Shown here in pieces: positions 1 to 8,821 of a stretch of 64,000 nt of DNA (within the stretch, counting starts at the first letter, position 1; every line of letters starts with the position of its first letter). This DNA comes from Bacteriovoracaceae bacterium UBA6200. Lineage in GTDB: Bacteria > Bdellovibrionota > Bacteriovoracia > Bacteriovoracales > Bacteriovoracaceae. The notes beneath the pieces are model-generated. The model had not been told where the DNA came from and did not search any database. It saw only the letters and a list, made by a program, of their open reading frames with translations. Location: the NCBI GenBank assembly GCA_002422605.1, contig DISW01000001.1:1-64000 (forward strand). Direction: 5' to 3'. Made by a program: the position numbers and the translations under genes.

Positions 1-1851
1 AACGGCGGTGGTGATGGAGGAGGTGGAATGACCGCCACCTCCAATGAATTAAAAATTGATCCAAACGCTGATAGCGATGGAGATAGCGTTTTAGATGGCG
101 AAGAAATAAATAAGGGACGAAATCCTTTTGTTGCCGAACTTCCAGACTTAAAGGTGCGATTTTTACAAAATTATAAAATTGAAGTCACCTATCATGACAA
201 AAATGCTGATCCAGTAAAAGATCAAAAAACTATCGTCATTAATACAGACATCAAAGACACCAATCCCGATTTTAAGTTTCGAGTTGGTAATGTCTTTGCT
301 AGAAATCATGCGAAGAAAACCGCAGCAAGTTTTGGAAGATTTTCCAGTCATTCAAGTGGCACCTTTGAAGAACATGATCTTTCATGGGTAAGTTATCCAG
401 AGCTTGATCCAAAGTTTTTTCATGCAAAGGCCATACAGTACCGAGAAATCTTTAGCGATCAAAATATCATAGATAATATTCGGATCACGCTTTCAAATCA
501 GGCAAGACTTAATGAATCGCCCATCTTTAAAGAGATTAAGAATCTAAAACTTAATTTCTATTTTCTAAATCATGAAACAGAAAATTATGAAATATTATCA
601 TCAACAGTTGTTGATAGACATTTTCAGTCGGGCATTTATGAATCTTTCGATGTTGTGATCGAGCATGCTCCTATTGCTCTTTTGAAAGAGAGCTTCTTTA
701 AACGAGGTGAGTTCATTATTTCAGAGGTGGAAGATTTTGAAATTCCTTCAATGACAGTAAACTATAAAACACTTTTGGGAAGTGTAAAAGCAAAGTCCAT
801 TCCTGTTTTGTACGAGACACCACTTGATGAAAAAATCTATTATGTGGCCGCTAGCAAAGGTGTTTCATTTCAAAGTATTTTAAAGTCAGTTTTTGATAAA
901 AACTATGTGATTAAGGATGATTCGCTTTTAAAGATCGGGCAATTTGAAAACAATCTCCCAAGTTTTACTCACCTAAAAGAAATCAAGGATAAAGACAAAC
1001 TTGGAAAATGGTTTGTGATGACCAATGAGTTTAAAGAAAACTATCTGGATCGAAAATATCTTCCAAGTGATCGCATTGTTTTATCCTATATAACTGGAAA
1101 TGATTTATCTGGCGAAACAAATGAAAGCATCTACTCTTATATTGGAGCAATTTCTGGTAACAAGTCAGAATCCGTTTTACCTCTTGGTAATGTCACTCCA
1201 AATTCAAAAGTAGAATTTACTCTAAAGCCTATTAATCGCTTCGGTCGGAGTTTAAGCAAACAAAGAGAAGTTTACAGTCGCGCCGGCGGTAGTTGTGGCA
1301 AAAACTGCATCCAGTTACCTATGAACTGCACTTGGGAAGTAAATACCTTTAAAGACTACAATGAAGGATTTGCTCTTACTCCTGATCTAATTGGAGAAGG
1401 AGAAAAACTTGATCTTGTAATCAACGGTGAAACTTTTAAGTTAAGCGATCTTTTAAAAGAAAAAAAGATAATGCTTTCTAAAACTGAGGTCGGGATTCAT
1501 GTGACTATAAATGACATTTCAAAAATCTTAGAAATCAAAGATTTTGAAGAAAACACTCTGTCTTTAAAGGTTAAATCATTTGCTAGTAGTGACTTTTTCG
1601 GAGTGAAATTAGTTGAAGTTGGCGGTTACTGGCAAGGCATTGGTGGCTGTCCATTTAACACTCCGGCGGTGGCCGAGAAATTTCAGACACAAATTTCTAA
1701 AGAGACACGCGAGCTAGGAGAAATTACTTGGCTTATTAATGATCTCGCGAATAGAGGCTATCGTTATAAGTTTCAGCTTTTAGATTCAGGCCCCTATTAT
1801 CAAGAAATTTCTCTTTCGGTGAGTAGTTCAATTGAAAACTATTACAACTAA
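1..1851 (+). CDS. Large exported T4SS-associated protein with TSP3-like calcium loop, 5' partial
   Basis: The frame is open to base 1, reading a Gly/Asp linker before the first Met at base 28, so the true start is very probably upstream. About 20 residues after that Met is a DSDGDSVLDGEE segment, a thrombospondin type-3 or EF-hand-like calcium loop. A conserved Cys cluster, GGSCGKNC, lies in the last third. The homologue at 36393 starts with a lipoprotein-type signal peptide, so this one is probably surface-exposed too. It is the first gene of the transfer operon, 26 bases before the pilin gene. A role as surface adhesin or mating-pair factor is inferred from position; I recognise no named family. 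Confidence 0.7.
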   Translation, partial: NGGGDGGGGMTATSNELKIDPNADSDGDSVLDGEEINKGRNPFVAELPDLKVRFLQNYKIEVTYHDKNADPVKDQKTIVINTDIKDTNPDFKFRVGNVFARNHAKKTAASFGRFSSHSSGTFEEHDLSWVSYPELDPKFFHAKAIQYREIFSDQNIIDNIRITLSNQARLNESPIFKEIKNLKLNFYFLNHETENYEILSSTVVDRHFQSGIYESFDVVIEHAPIALLKESFFKRGEFIISEVEDFEIPSMTVNYKTLLGSVKAKSIPVLYETPLDEKIYYVAASKGVSFQSILKSVFDKNYVIKDDSLLKIGQFENNLPSFTHLKEIKDKDKLGKWFVMTNEFKENYLDRKYLPSDRIVLSYITGNDLSGETNESIYSYIGAISGNKSESVLPLGNVTPNSKVEFTLKPINRFGRSLSKQREVYSRAGGSCGKNCIQLPMNCTWEVNTFKDYNEGFALTPDLIGEGEKLDLVINGETFKLSDLLKEKKIMLSKTEVGIHVTINDISKILEIKDFEENTLSLKVKSFASSDFFGVKLVEVGGYWQGIGGCPFNTPAVAEKFQTQISKETRELGEITWLINDLANRGYRYKFQLLDSGPYYQEISLSVSSSIENYYN

Positions 1852-1877
1852 CAAACACAAATAAACAATGAGGTTTT

Positions 1878-2183
1878 ATGACTTTTAAAAGTTTAAAAAA
1901 GACAATGATTCTCCCTTTAAAATATTGGTTCTATGTTTTTCCATATTTTTTGATGAGTAATCCTGCCGTCGCTCGGGATTTGGAATCTATTGCCACCAAT
2001 CTTTCAACAAAGACCGGAACTCTGGCCAATTTATTAGTGCCATTAGGTTTTGCCATTTCAGCGATCTTTATGATCGTGGGCCATCCAAGAGGGGCACAGT
2101 TTATGTCAACAACTCTAATGGCCGCTTTAATCTCACTGGGTGGATCATCGGTCTTTAATTGGCTTAAAAGCGTGGTGGGATAA
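1878..2183 (+). CDS. VirB2/TrbC-like conjugative pilin subunit
   Basis: A 101-residue protein with a hydrophobic N-terminal segment ending near PAVARD, then two long hydrophobic helices (about residues 45-70 and 75-98) separated by a short polar loop. This is the layout of VirB2/TrbC pilins, whose processed form is assembled into the conjugative pilus. It sits directly before a VirB3-like gene and abuts it (2183/2184), as in many T4SS operons. The counterpart in element 2 is at 38298. Sequence conservation in this family is low, so the call rests on topology and synteny. Confidence 0.7.
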   Translation: MTFKSLKKTMILPLKYWFYVFPYFLMSNPAVARDLESIATNLSTKTGTLANLLVPLGFAISAIFMIVGHPRGAQFMSTTLMAALISLGGSSVFNWLKSVVG

Positions 2184-2459
2184 ATGAATGAAATAAATGC
2201 GACCTATCCAAGTTTTCTAAAAAATGAACCGCTTATCTGGGGAGTAAGTATTTCGGATTTATTTCGCTTAAGTGGTGTCATGGTGGTGATGCAAATGCTT
2301 GGTGCAGGAAGCATCGTAATTTTAGGTACAACGATACTTTTCTATATAGGAATTATAACGGCGAGGAGGATTTTTCCTCGCCGCTATTTTGAATTTGTAT
2401 GGAAAAGAAAAAAACTTATTAAAAGGAATGAATTAAATGCAAAAAACAAAATTTTATAA
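2184..2459 (+). CDS. VirB3/TraL-like inner-membrane T4SS protein
   Basis: 91 residues. The N-terminus (YPSFLKNEPLIWG) resembles the short polar head of VirB3/TraL proteins and is followed by a hydrophobic hairpin at about residues 25-60 and a basic tail. VirB3 proteins associate with the VirB4 ATPase in the inner membrane. The end overlaps the VirB4 start (2437) by 23 bases, suggesting translational coupling. The element 2 homologue (38561) keeps the P-x-FLK...P head. Confidence 0.72.
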   Translation: MNEINATYPSFLKNEPLIWGVSISDLFRLSGVMVVMQMLGAGSIVILGTTILFYIGIITARRIFPRRYFEFVWKRKKLIKRNELNAKNKIL

Positions 2460-4365
2460 ACTAATTCCTAGCGACATGGAGCAAATGAACGTTGATACCA
2501 TTTCAAACTTTTTAAAAGAAGCGAAATTAGGATTAAATCAAACGCTATTGAAAGATACTATTTCTGATTTTCAACAACCTCACTTTCTATCTAAGTTTTT
2601 GGGACTTCCCTTAAAAGACTCTGATACCAATTGCTATTTTTATAAATTTTATTCACTTAATGAAGTGATTTATTTGGAAACAAACTATGAAGAAGAGATT
2701 CATCTTCCAAATATAAAGTTTCTTCCTGTTCAAAACGAAGGAGAGATCAATCAAATTATTATTGAAGATGTTGAAGCCAATGGAGATGCCGTTTTAGGTG
2801 AAGATTTCGTAAGCATTAATGGTAAGTATTTGCGTCTTATAAATCTTTATGAATTTTCAAAAAACCTTATGCCATCAAGCCTTATGGATTATGGTGATTA
2901 TTGCGTATTCTTTAAAAAGATTGATCCTGTTGTTTCTAAAAGACGAGTGAATACTCAAAGAAAACTTCATCATTCCAATCTCTATTCTAATCTTAGAAAT
3001 CTTGAAAGTGAAGCTAGCTTTATGGAAGCTGAGAAGCTGTCTGAATCAATGATGGAAGGAGAAGAAATATTTTTTGAAGTTGAAGCATGGTTTATTGTTA
3101 AAGCAGACTCCCTCCCTTCCTTAAATGCAAAAACAAAAATAATAATTAGAAATTTAAAGCAGGGAGAAGTCACACCTCATATTGAGGCAGAAGGACTTTA
3201 TGAGCTTTTTCCAACGATTCTTTGTAATGGGGTTCCAAAGTTTAAAAGGGCCCATCAAACGCCATCTAGTTATTTAGTCAATCTTCTTCCTCTAAAACAT
3301 GACGAGCTTCAAAGTGATGGAATTGAATTTATAAGCTCAAGAGGAAATCCAATTTATTTTAATCTCTTTGACGAATCGGCCTTAAATTTTAACTTACTCC
3401 TCTCAGGTCAATCGGGTGCTGGAAAATCCATGATTGCGCAAAAGATTTTAGTTGAAGAACTGGAAAATGATGCCAAGGCCATTGTTCTTGATCTAGGGAA
3501 CTCATTTAAAAAGACTGCCCAATACTTCGGTGGGATGAGCTTAAGTCTTTCATTTAATCCTTTGCAGTTTAAGTCACCTCATTATTTAAAAGAACTTATT
3601 ATTAGTGTTATTCCAAAAGCTGAACTAAATGCAAAAATGGAAGGCAAGATTTTTTCGATTATTAATGACAATATTAATTGTGTAACTTCATTTAAAGAAT
3701 TGATTCATTTTATTTCAAATGAAATTTCTGATTTTGAGCTTTATTTTTCTGAGCTTTGGGAATTTTTTGATGACAAGACTCGTGACCTTTCGGCTTTTAC
3801 CTATGTCGATACCACCCTTTATCCAGACAAAATAAAAGCACCACTTATTATTTTTTTAATTGAGGCCTTTAATCATCTTGAAGGGAAGCGGGTTTTTATT
3901 TTCGATGAGGTGTGGGATTTTTTGACTAACAATGCTGAATATATCGCAGAATGCTTTAGAACCTTTAGAAAATCAGGGGCCAGCGCCATTGCAATATCTC
4001 AAGGGATTGATGACTTCTCAGAAACCCAGATGGGAAAGGTCATTGCAAAACTATGTTCTACAAAAATTTTGTTTCAGCAGACTATAGAAGCATCAAGTGA
4101 AATTACTTCCTTTGATGTGGAAAGAATAAGAGAGCTTTCAACGAAAAGAAAAGAATACTCTGAGTTTTACGTCAAAACTGAACATCACAGAAAAATTGCT
4201 CGCTTTTACCCGACAGCACTAGAGTATGAGCTTTTTACGAGTAACCACAACGACAGAAATTCCTTTGATCGTTTTCATGGGCATTACGCTGAATATTTTT
4301 CTTTTCCTGAAATCATGGATCGCTATGTTGACTTTAAATACTACTTTGGAGGTATGAGTGCGTAA
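2437..4365 (+). CDS. VirB4/TraC-type conjugation ATPase
   Basis: 642 residues, close to the usual length of TraC/VirB4. A Walker A, GQSGAGKS, is at about residues 324-331 and a Walker B, FIFDE, ends with D490-E491. The C-terminal half has the CagE/TrbE/VirB4 layout, including a conserved DLGNSF after the Walker A helix. This ATPase powers pilus assembly and substrate handling at the inner-membrane base of the T4SS. It overlaps the next gene by 8 bases. The element 2 homologue at 38809 keeps all motifs. This is the most secure family call of the transfer operon. Confidence 0.93.
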   Translation: MQKTKFYKLIPSDMEQMNVDTISNFLKEAKLGLNQTLLKDTISDFQQPHFLSKFLGLPLKDSDTNCYFYKFYSLNEVIYLETNYEEEIHLPNIKFLPVQNEGEINQIIIEDVEANGDAVLGEDFVSINGKYLRLINLYEFSKNLMPSSLMDYGDYCVFFKKIDPVVSKRRVNTQRKLHHSNLYSNLRNLESEASFMEAEKLSESMMEGEEIFFEVEAWFIVKADSLPSLNAKTKIIIRNLKQGEVTPHIEAEGLYELFPTILCNGVPKFKRAHQTPSSYLVNLLPLKHDELQSDGIEFISSRGNPIYFNLFDESALNFNLLLSGQSGAGKSMIAQKILVEELENDAKAIVLDLGNSFKKTAQYFGGMSLSLSFNPLQFKSPHYLKELIISVIPKAELNAKMEGKIFSIINDNINCVTSFKELIHFISNEISDFELYFSELWEFFDDKTRDLSAFTYVDTTLYPDKIKAPLIIFLIEAFNHLEGKRVFIFDEVWDFLTNNAEYIAECFRTFRKSGASAIAISQGIDDFSETQMGKVIAKLCSTKILFQQTIEASSEITSFDVERIRELSTKRKEYSEFYVKTEHHRKIARFYPTALEYELFTSNHNDRNSFDRFHGHYAEYFSFPEIMDRYVDFKYYFGGMSA

Positions 4366-5062
4366 ATTTTTATTTTTAATTTATATCATTTTGTCTGCCT
4401 CGGTCTTTTCTTTTAATTGTCGAGCTTCAACTTTATTTGCTCCTGATAGTGATACGGCCCTTTTATTTAACCTTGTTTCAAATACTGCAAGTCAACTCAA
4501 TGAACTTGAAAAACTCGTAAGTAATGCTGAAAAGTACACGGGACTCATGGAAAAATACAACCAGATTGCACGAGATCATTATTTCAGGGCCGAACGGATT
4601 CAATATATCGCTCAAAACTATGTGGAGCTATCAAAAAGAGATCCAAAAGACTTGGAAGGATTAAATTCGGCCATACGAGCACTCAAGAGTGAAACCCAAT
4701 CTTTAAAGGCCATGATTAATGAATACCGATCGGATGAAGCTAAAAATGAAGTTGCAGAAGCTAAGCTCTCAGACAAAGTAAAAGATTCAAATCGTGAGCT
4801 AAGTTTTGCAAACAATCAAGTCATGCGCTCTGGTGATATTCATTCCACCAACGAAGCTCAAAAAATGATGGCCCAAAACACTGCCCTTACTTATAAGGCC
4901 CAAGTTGAAGGCAATCAAATGAATGCACTTATTGCTGAAAAACTCTCGGAGCAAAATAAGCTCATCAATCGAGAGTTAAAAGATGAGGCAGTAAAAAAAA
5001 TCGAGCGAGAAAAGTACTATCAGATTAAAGGCAAAAGTTTAACGGGCAGAAATAGTTTATGA
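4358..5062 (+). CDS. VirB5/TrbJ-like exported coiled-coil T4SS protein
   Basis: 234 residues from a GTG start placed five bases after GGAGG. A signal peptide (residues 1 to about 23) precedes a long, charged, mostly helical region with coiled-coil character. The segment TASQLNELEKLVSNAEKYT is shared exactly with the element 2 homologue at 40674. VirB5/TrbJ proteins are periplasmic minor pilins or pilus-tip factors with this helical build, and the gene lies in the VirB5 slot between virB4-like and virB6-like genes. The assignment rests on position and structure; sequence similarity to named families is weak by eye. Confidence 0.6.
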   Translation: MRKFLFLIYIILSASVFSFNCRASTLFAPDSDTALLFNLVSNTASQLNELEKLVSNAEKYTGLMEKYNQIARDHYFRAERIQYIAQNYVELSKRDPKDLEGLNSAIRALKSETQSLKAMINEYRSDEAKNEVAEAKLSDKVKDSNRELSFANNQVMRSGDIHSTNEAQKMMAQNTALTYKAQVEGNQMNALIAEKLSEQNKLINRELKDEAVKKIEREKYYQIKGKSLTGRNSL

Positions 5063-6558
5063 TTGAATCATCAATGCTTAAAGATTTACTCCTTATAACT
5101 AATCCAAAAGTTTTGGGGCTAAGCACTTACTTAAATCAATCGGCACTACTATTTTTACTTCCTGCTTTTTATATTGGAATGTGCGTGGAGTATTTCACCA
5201 ATTTTGATTTTAAAAGTGTGGCAAAAAGATCGGTTATTGCTTTTTTAGCGATAAAACTCTTAACTCCTATACATGTGGGAGCCGTTGATACAAGTTTAAA
5301 AATTAGCTCTGAACTAATTAGTCGCTATTCTCCACAAAATAAGTTTCTTACGGCCTATCAAAATGCCAAAAGTGAAACAATTGACGGAGAGAAAGCAGGA
5401 GTTTGGAGTAAACTTACAAGCATTGTAAAAATGGTTGTCGATGATCCAATCGTGATGATTATTTTTCTCTTATCCTATGTGGCCTTCTTTTTACTCACTC
5501 AGCTCTATAGTCTTATCTATCATCTGGGCATTGCACTTTTTGGCTTGTGTGCAGTTTTAAGTATTCTTCCCATAACTTCAAAAAGTTTAGTTGGAGCAGT
5601 CAAGACAAGCCTCTGGTGCATGATTATGCCATTTGTGGTGGCCATCGTTTTAGCTCTCATTGGTGATAGTGATGCCTTCTTTAAAACTTATTCAGGAGGT
5701 ATTGTTCAAAATCTTGAAAGTCTCATTCAGCTTTTAGTCATGACTATTATTTTGCTTCTTACTCCGCTTATTACCACAAAAATTATGAGTGAAAGTGGAG
5801 TTTCAGGTGTAGCGGACAATATCGGTCAAATGGCGGCAATGTCCACCATGATTGGAGGTGCTTCTATTGCCTCTAAATTTATAGGAAGTAAATCTAAAGC
5901 AATAGGCGGTACAATTCATGGATCAACGACAAAGCCTTTAATGAACAAGGTGAAAAGCTCAATTTCAAATAGAGCAAGCGAGATCGCTCACTCTAAAGGC
6001 ATCGGGCCAACACTTAATACACTCAATGCTGAAACCAGAGGAGAAAAAATTAAAGGTGGTATCGCTGACTTTAAAGATGGACTAAAGAAAACGACACTTT
6101 CTGAAAAAGTCGTTTTAGGATCAGATGCGATTGTAAACCGAAAAGAAAACTCAATGGCAAAAATGGCAAGATCACAGGAGGCCAAAAATTTAAAAAATTA
6201 TCAACATAAAAAAACGCCAGATTCAAAAAGCTATACAGCAGAGGCCTTGCCATTTGCCAAAAGGGCGGTTCTTCCACTTTCTGATTACAAAAATGAAGCA
6301 AGATCATATCTTCAAAATCAAAATGCCAAGCAAATGACAAATCGTAAGGCGGATAGGCTTGCGCCTGAAACAAAGAGCTTTTTAAGAAATCGTAAAAGTC
6401 ATGTCATTAATCCAATTCCAAAAGTAAGACCAGAATCAGGTGAGCTTGTATTAGAAAGAAAAAGAATGAATCGAAATGAGCGTGTGAAAGAAAAAAGGCC
6501 ATTTGTTATGAAACCAATTATTAAGGGGGAATTTAATGGGCGGAATCCAATTGTTTAA
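5059..6558 (+). CDS. VirB6/TrbL-like polytopic T4SS channel protein
   Basis: 499 residues. The N-terminal 260 residues hold several hydrophobic segments, including the motif SLWCMIMPFV shared with the element 2 copy. The C-terminal 230 residues are basic, polar and low in complexity, as in TrbL/VirB6 proteins with long cytoplasmic tails. VirB6 proteins form part of the inner-membrane translocation channel. The start overlaps the previous stop by four bases and the end overlaps the next gene by 23 bases, so the genes are probably translationally coupled. Confidence 0.75.
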   Translation: MIESSMLKDLLLITNPKVLGLSTYLNQSALLFLLPAFYIGMCVEYFTNFDFKSVAKRSVIAFLAIKLLTPIHVGAVDTSLKISSELISRYSPQNKFLTAYQNAKSETIDGEKAGVWSKLTSIVKMVVDDPIVMIIFLLSYVAFFLLTQLYSLIYHLGIALFGLCAVLSILPITSKSLVGAVKTSLWCMIMPFVVAIVLALIGDSDAFFKTYSGGIVQNLESLIQLLVMTIILLLTPLITTKIMSESGVSGVADNIGQMAAMSTMIGGASIASKFIGSKSKAIGGTIHGSTTKPLMNKVKSSISNRASEIAHSKGIGPTLNTLNAETRGEKIKGGIADFKDGLKKTTLSEKVVLGSDAIVNRKENSMAKMARSQEAKNLKNYQHKKTPDSKSYTAEALPFAKRAVLPLSDYKNEARSYLQNQNAKQMTNRKADRLAPETKSFLRNRKSHVINPIPKVRPESGELVLERKRMNRNERVKEKRPFVMKPIIKGEFNGRNPIV

Positions 6559-7000
6559 AGATAAATTGCGTGATGACGGATTGGGATTACTTTTAAAACT
6601 CAATATTGTTATTTCCACAATTTTTTTAGGAGTGTCCTTTATGACACTTGGAAAAACTCTTTTTATTTCAGAAAGTGAAGGATTAAGTTTTGATGCTTCT
6701 AAAAGAGATTTTTGTTCGGTTCTCACAAAGCAAATCATTGATAAAAAACTTTCAAAGAGCATTATCACTGAAAGCCTCTATGAACTTGTGACAAAAGATA
6801 ATTACAAAGACCTCTATTTTGAAGGAGATGAAAAAGTAAGTGCTGTTTGGTCTGGAGAAGAATCTTGCAAAGTATTGGTTAAAACAAACACAGGACTTAG
6901 ATCATTTGATTATTTTTTAGAAAAGGATTCAAAAAATAAATTTTACTACAAGGTCAAAAAGATTACCGAGAATGAGCTTTTTGAAAAGGAGAACTCCTAA
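6536..7000 (+). CDS. VirB8/TraE-like bitopic T4SS protein
   Basis: 154 residues: a short cytoplasmic N-terminus, one transmembrane helix at about residues 20-45, then a soluble alpha/beta domain. This is the topology of VirB8/TraE scaffold proteins, though shorter than most. A pair of Cys (in RDFCSV and EESCKV) is conserved with the element 2 copy and may form a disulfide in the periplasm. It lies between virB6-like and virB9-like genes, which is the expected VirB8 slot. Similarity is by topology and synteny rather than recognisable sequence. Confidence 0.55.
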   Translation: MGGIQLFKDKLRDDGLGLLLKLNIVISTIFLGVSFMTLGKTLFISESEGLSFDASKRDFCSVLTKQIIDKKLSKSIITESLYELVTKDNYKDLYFEGDEKVSAVWSGEESCKVLVKTNTGLRSFDYFLEKDSKNKFYYKVKKITENELFEKENS

Positions 7001-7482
7001 TGAATTTTTATATCCTGGCAAAGAGTATGATTTTTTTATTTTTAAGTACAAATCATCCGACGACTTTAGTTTTTGATGAACCCGTTGAATACATCAGTGC
7101 CGGACGTGAGGGAGATTTTGATCTTCACAGAGCAAGAAATCAAAAGATTGTGGTTATGCGACCTCTTAAGCCTTTTATTGAAACTGATATGATCGTGATC
7201 ACAAAAGATCATCATTATCAGTTTAAATTAAAAGAAGTAAACGCAAACCTTGAAGCTCAGAAGTCACATTCTTTTATCAACGTATATGAAGGGGCAATTA
7301 ATCGAAGTTTTGAAAAAAAGCTAGAGACTGATTCGTTTAAAGTTTTTGAGGGGGAGACTTCTTCTTGGATTATTAATAAATCTAAAACTCCAATCAATGT
7401 TAATGGAGTTGAAGTAATCCGTGATGGGTATTTTTCTAAAGGCAGTCCCATAATAATTAACAATCAAAGGGTATGGAATTAA
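7000..7482 (+). CDS. VirB9/TraK-like secretin-associated T4SS protein
   Basis: 160 residues with a hydrophobic N-terminus and a predicted all-beta body. The C-terminal stretch VNGVEVI...YFSKGSPI matches VNGMRIK...YLSKGVPI in the element 2 copy at 43112. The slot before a VirB10/TraB-like gene and the beta-rich content suggest an outer-membrane core component of the VirB9/TraK type, although it is shorter than the usual 240-270 residues. The start codon overlaps the previous stop. Confidence 0.5.
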   Translation: MNFYILAKSMIFLFLSTNHPTTLVFDEPVEYISAGREGDFDLHRARNQKIVVMRPLKPFIETDMIVITKDHHYQFKLKEVNANLEAQKSHSFINVYEGAINRSFEKKLETDSFKVFEGETSSWIINKSKTPINVNGVEVIRDGYFSKGSPIIINNQRVWN

Positions 7483-8282
7483 TGAAGTTTAATAAATGGA
7501 TGCTTTTAATTTTATTCAGCTTATCTGCTTCAAATATTTTAGCAGATGAAGCAGAACTAAAAATAGTTCCACCAAAAAAGAAAAAGGAGGCATCAAAAAT
7601 TATAAAGATGGCTGCCACTAAAAAAAGTGTTTCAGTAAACTCCAACCTAGATCGTGCCCTTTTAAACTTAAATCTTCAAGGACAAAAAATTGAAAATCTC
7701 TTGGGGAAGTTTCAGGAGCGATCTGGTGTGTGGGATTTTACAAATCAGTATGACTTTAAAACAGGAACCGTCATTAAAGGCATTTTATTAAATTCTGTAA
7801 TATCTACTAATTTAGAATCCCCTTTAATCGTAGAAGTCACAGGTGGCGAGGCCTTACCTGTTGGTACTCGCTTTGTTTGTCGTGGAGTCACAAAATTTAA
7901 AAGAGTCTTATCTGCATGTCATAAATTAATCACGCCTAACGATGAAGAAGAATTTGAGATTAGGGCCAATCTTTTAAATATGGATGGTTCTAGTGGACTA
8001 AAGGCCGATGAAGTTTATTCAGGTAAAGAAGAATATATGGCCGCAAGTATTGCTACTGCATTTTCAAGAGGTCTAATTGAATTAGGCACAGAAAGACTAA
8101 GTAGTCCTTTTGGGGAACTCACGATTAACAATAGAAAAAATCGAATAACGAACGGTGTTTTAAATTCCCTAGATGAAACCAATGAACTTATGAACTCTGA
8201 GATGAAATCAAAAGAGCCGAAGGCCGTCATTTATGCTGGAAAGGCAGTTTTAATTTATTTTCAAGAGAGGTTTACCAAATGA
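7482..8282 (+). CDS. VirB10/TraB-like T4SS core protein
   Basis: 266 residues from the ATG at 7482, which overlaps the preceding stop and follows AAAGGG at suitable spacing; a Met three codons upstream (7473) is too close to that site. An N-terminal signal or anchor helix is followed by a Lys-rich linker and a beta-barrel-like domain. The motif GTVIKGILLNSVISTN and LNMDGSSGL are conserved with element 2 (43603) and resemble TraB/TrbI/VirB10 beta-barrels. These proteins span the periplasm and link inner and outer membrane parts of the channel. It is shorter than typical VirB10, consistent with a reduced system. Confidence 0.7.
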   Translation: MKFNKWMLLILFSLSASNILADEAELKIVPPKKKKEASKIIKMAATKKSVSVNSNLDRALLNLNLQGQKIENLLGKFQERSGVWDFTNQYDFKTGTVIKGILLNSVISTNLESPLIVEVTGGEALPVGTRFVCRGVTKFKRVLSACHKLITPNDEEEFEIRANLLNMDGSSGLKADEVYSGKEEYMAASIATAFSRGLIELGTERLSSPFGELTINNRKNRITNGVLNSLDETNELMNSEMKSKEPKAVIYAGKAVLIYFQERFTK

Positions 8283-8821
8283 ACAGAGCGATTTGCTTAA
8301 TCATTATTCTATTTACAATTACGTCATGCTCAACCATGAAGCGATCAATTTTTTACGGAGGATTGTCAGGAATTACTCTTGGTGTTGCTGGAAGTGCGGC
8401 ACTTAGTCCTAATAAAGAATCAATTGCTCCCAATATGGCAATCTGGGGAAGCCTTGGAGCTTTAATTGGCGCGGGCCTAGGGTATTTCTTTTTTGTAGAT
8501 GATCCAGAAAATAGAGAGCTTCCTTCAATGATTCAAGGAAATTCATATAACAATGCTCAGCTTAAAAAATTTTCCGAAAATGCAAACGGTATGGGGCCAT
8601 ATGATTTGGCCCCAATTAAAAACATTGAAGCAAAAATTGTAACGCCCAAAGATTCTAAAAAATACAAACTAGAATCAGGGCCGATTCCAGATCATTTAAA
8701 AGGAAAAGTACAAGCTCCCTATATCATCGAGCATGAAATCCCTGAACGAGTTGAACGCCTAGAAAATGGTAAGGCCATCACTATTGAAAAACACAAGGCT
8801 TGGGAGGTTGATTATGAGTAG
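8279..8821 (+). CDS. VirB7/TraV-like lipoprotein with glycine-zipper helices
   Basis: 180 residues. The signal peptide ends in a lipobox (ITSC), so the mature protein should be lipidated on Cys17. Two Gly/Ala-rich hydrophobic stretches follow (about residues 24-42 and 52-72), as in glycine-zipper outer-membrane proteins. The rest is soluble. VirB7 and TraV are outer-membrane lipoproteins of the T4SS core; this is larger than VirB7. Its end overlaps the start of the coupling-protein gene by eight bases. The element 2 copy at 44345 has the same layout. Confidence 0.6.
   Translation: MNRAICLIIILFTITSCSTMKRSIFYGGLSGITLGVAGSAALSPNKESIAPNMAIWGSLGALIGAGLGYFFFVDDPENRELPSMIQGNSYNNAQLKKFSENANGMGPYDLAPIKNIEAKIVTPKDSKKYKLESGPIPDHLKGKVQAPYIIEHEIPERVERLENGKAITIEKHKAWEVDYE

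Noticed and set aside
8766..8813. Longer start for the element 1 coupling protein
   Set aside because: It lies wholly inside the lipoprotein gene without a ribosome site; the ATG at 8814 follows GGGAGG.
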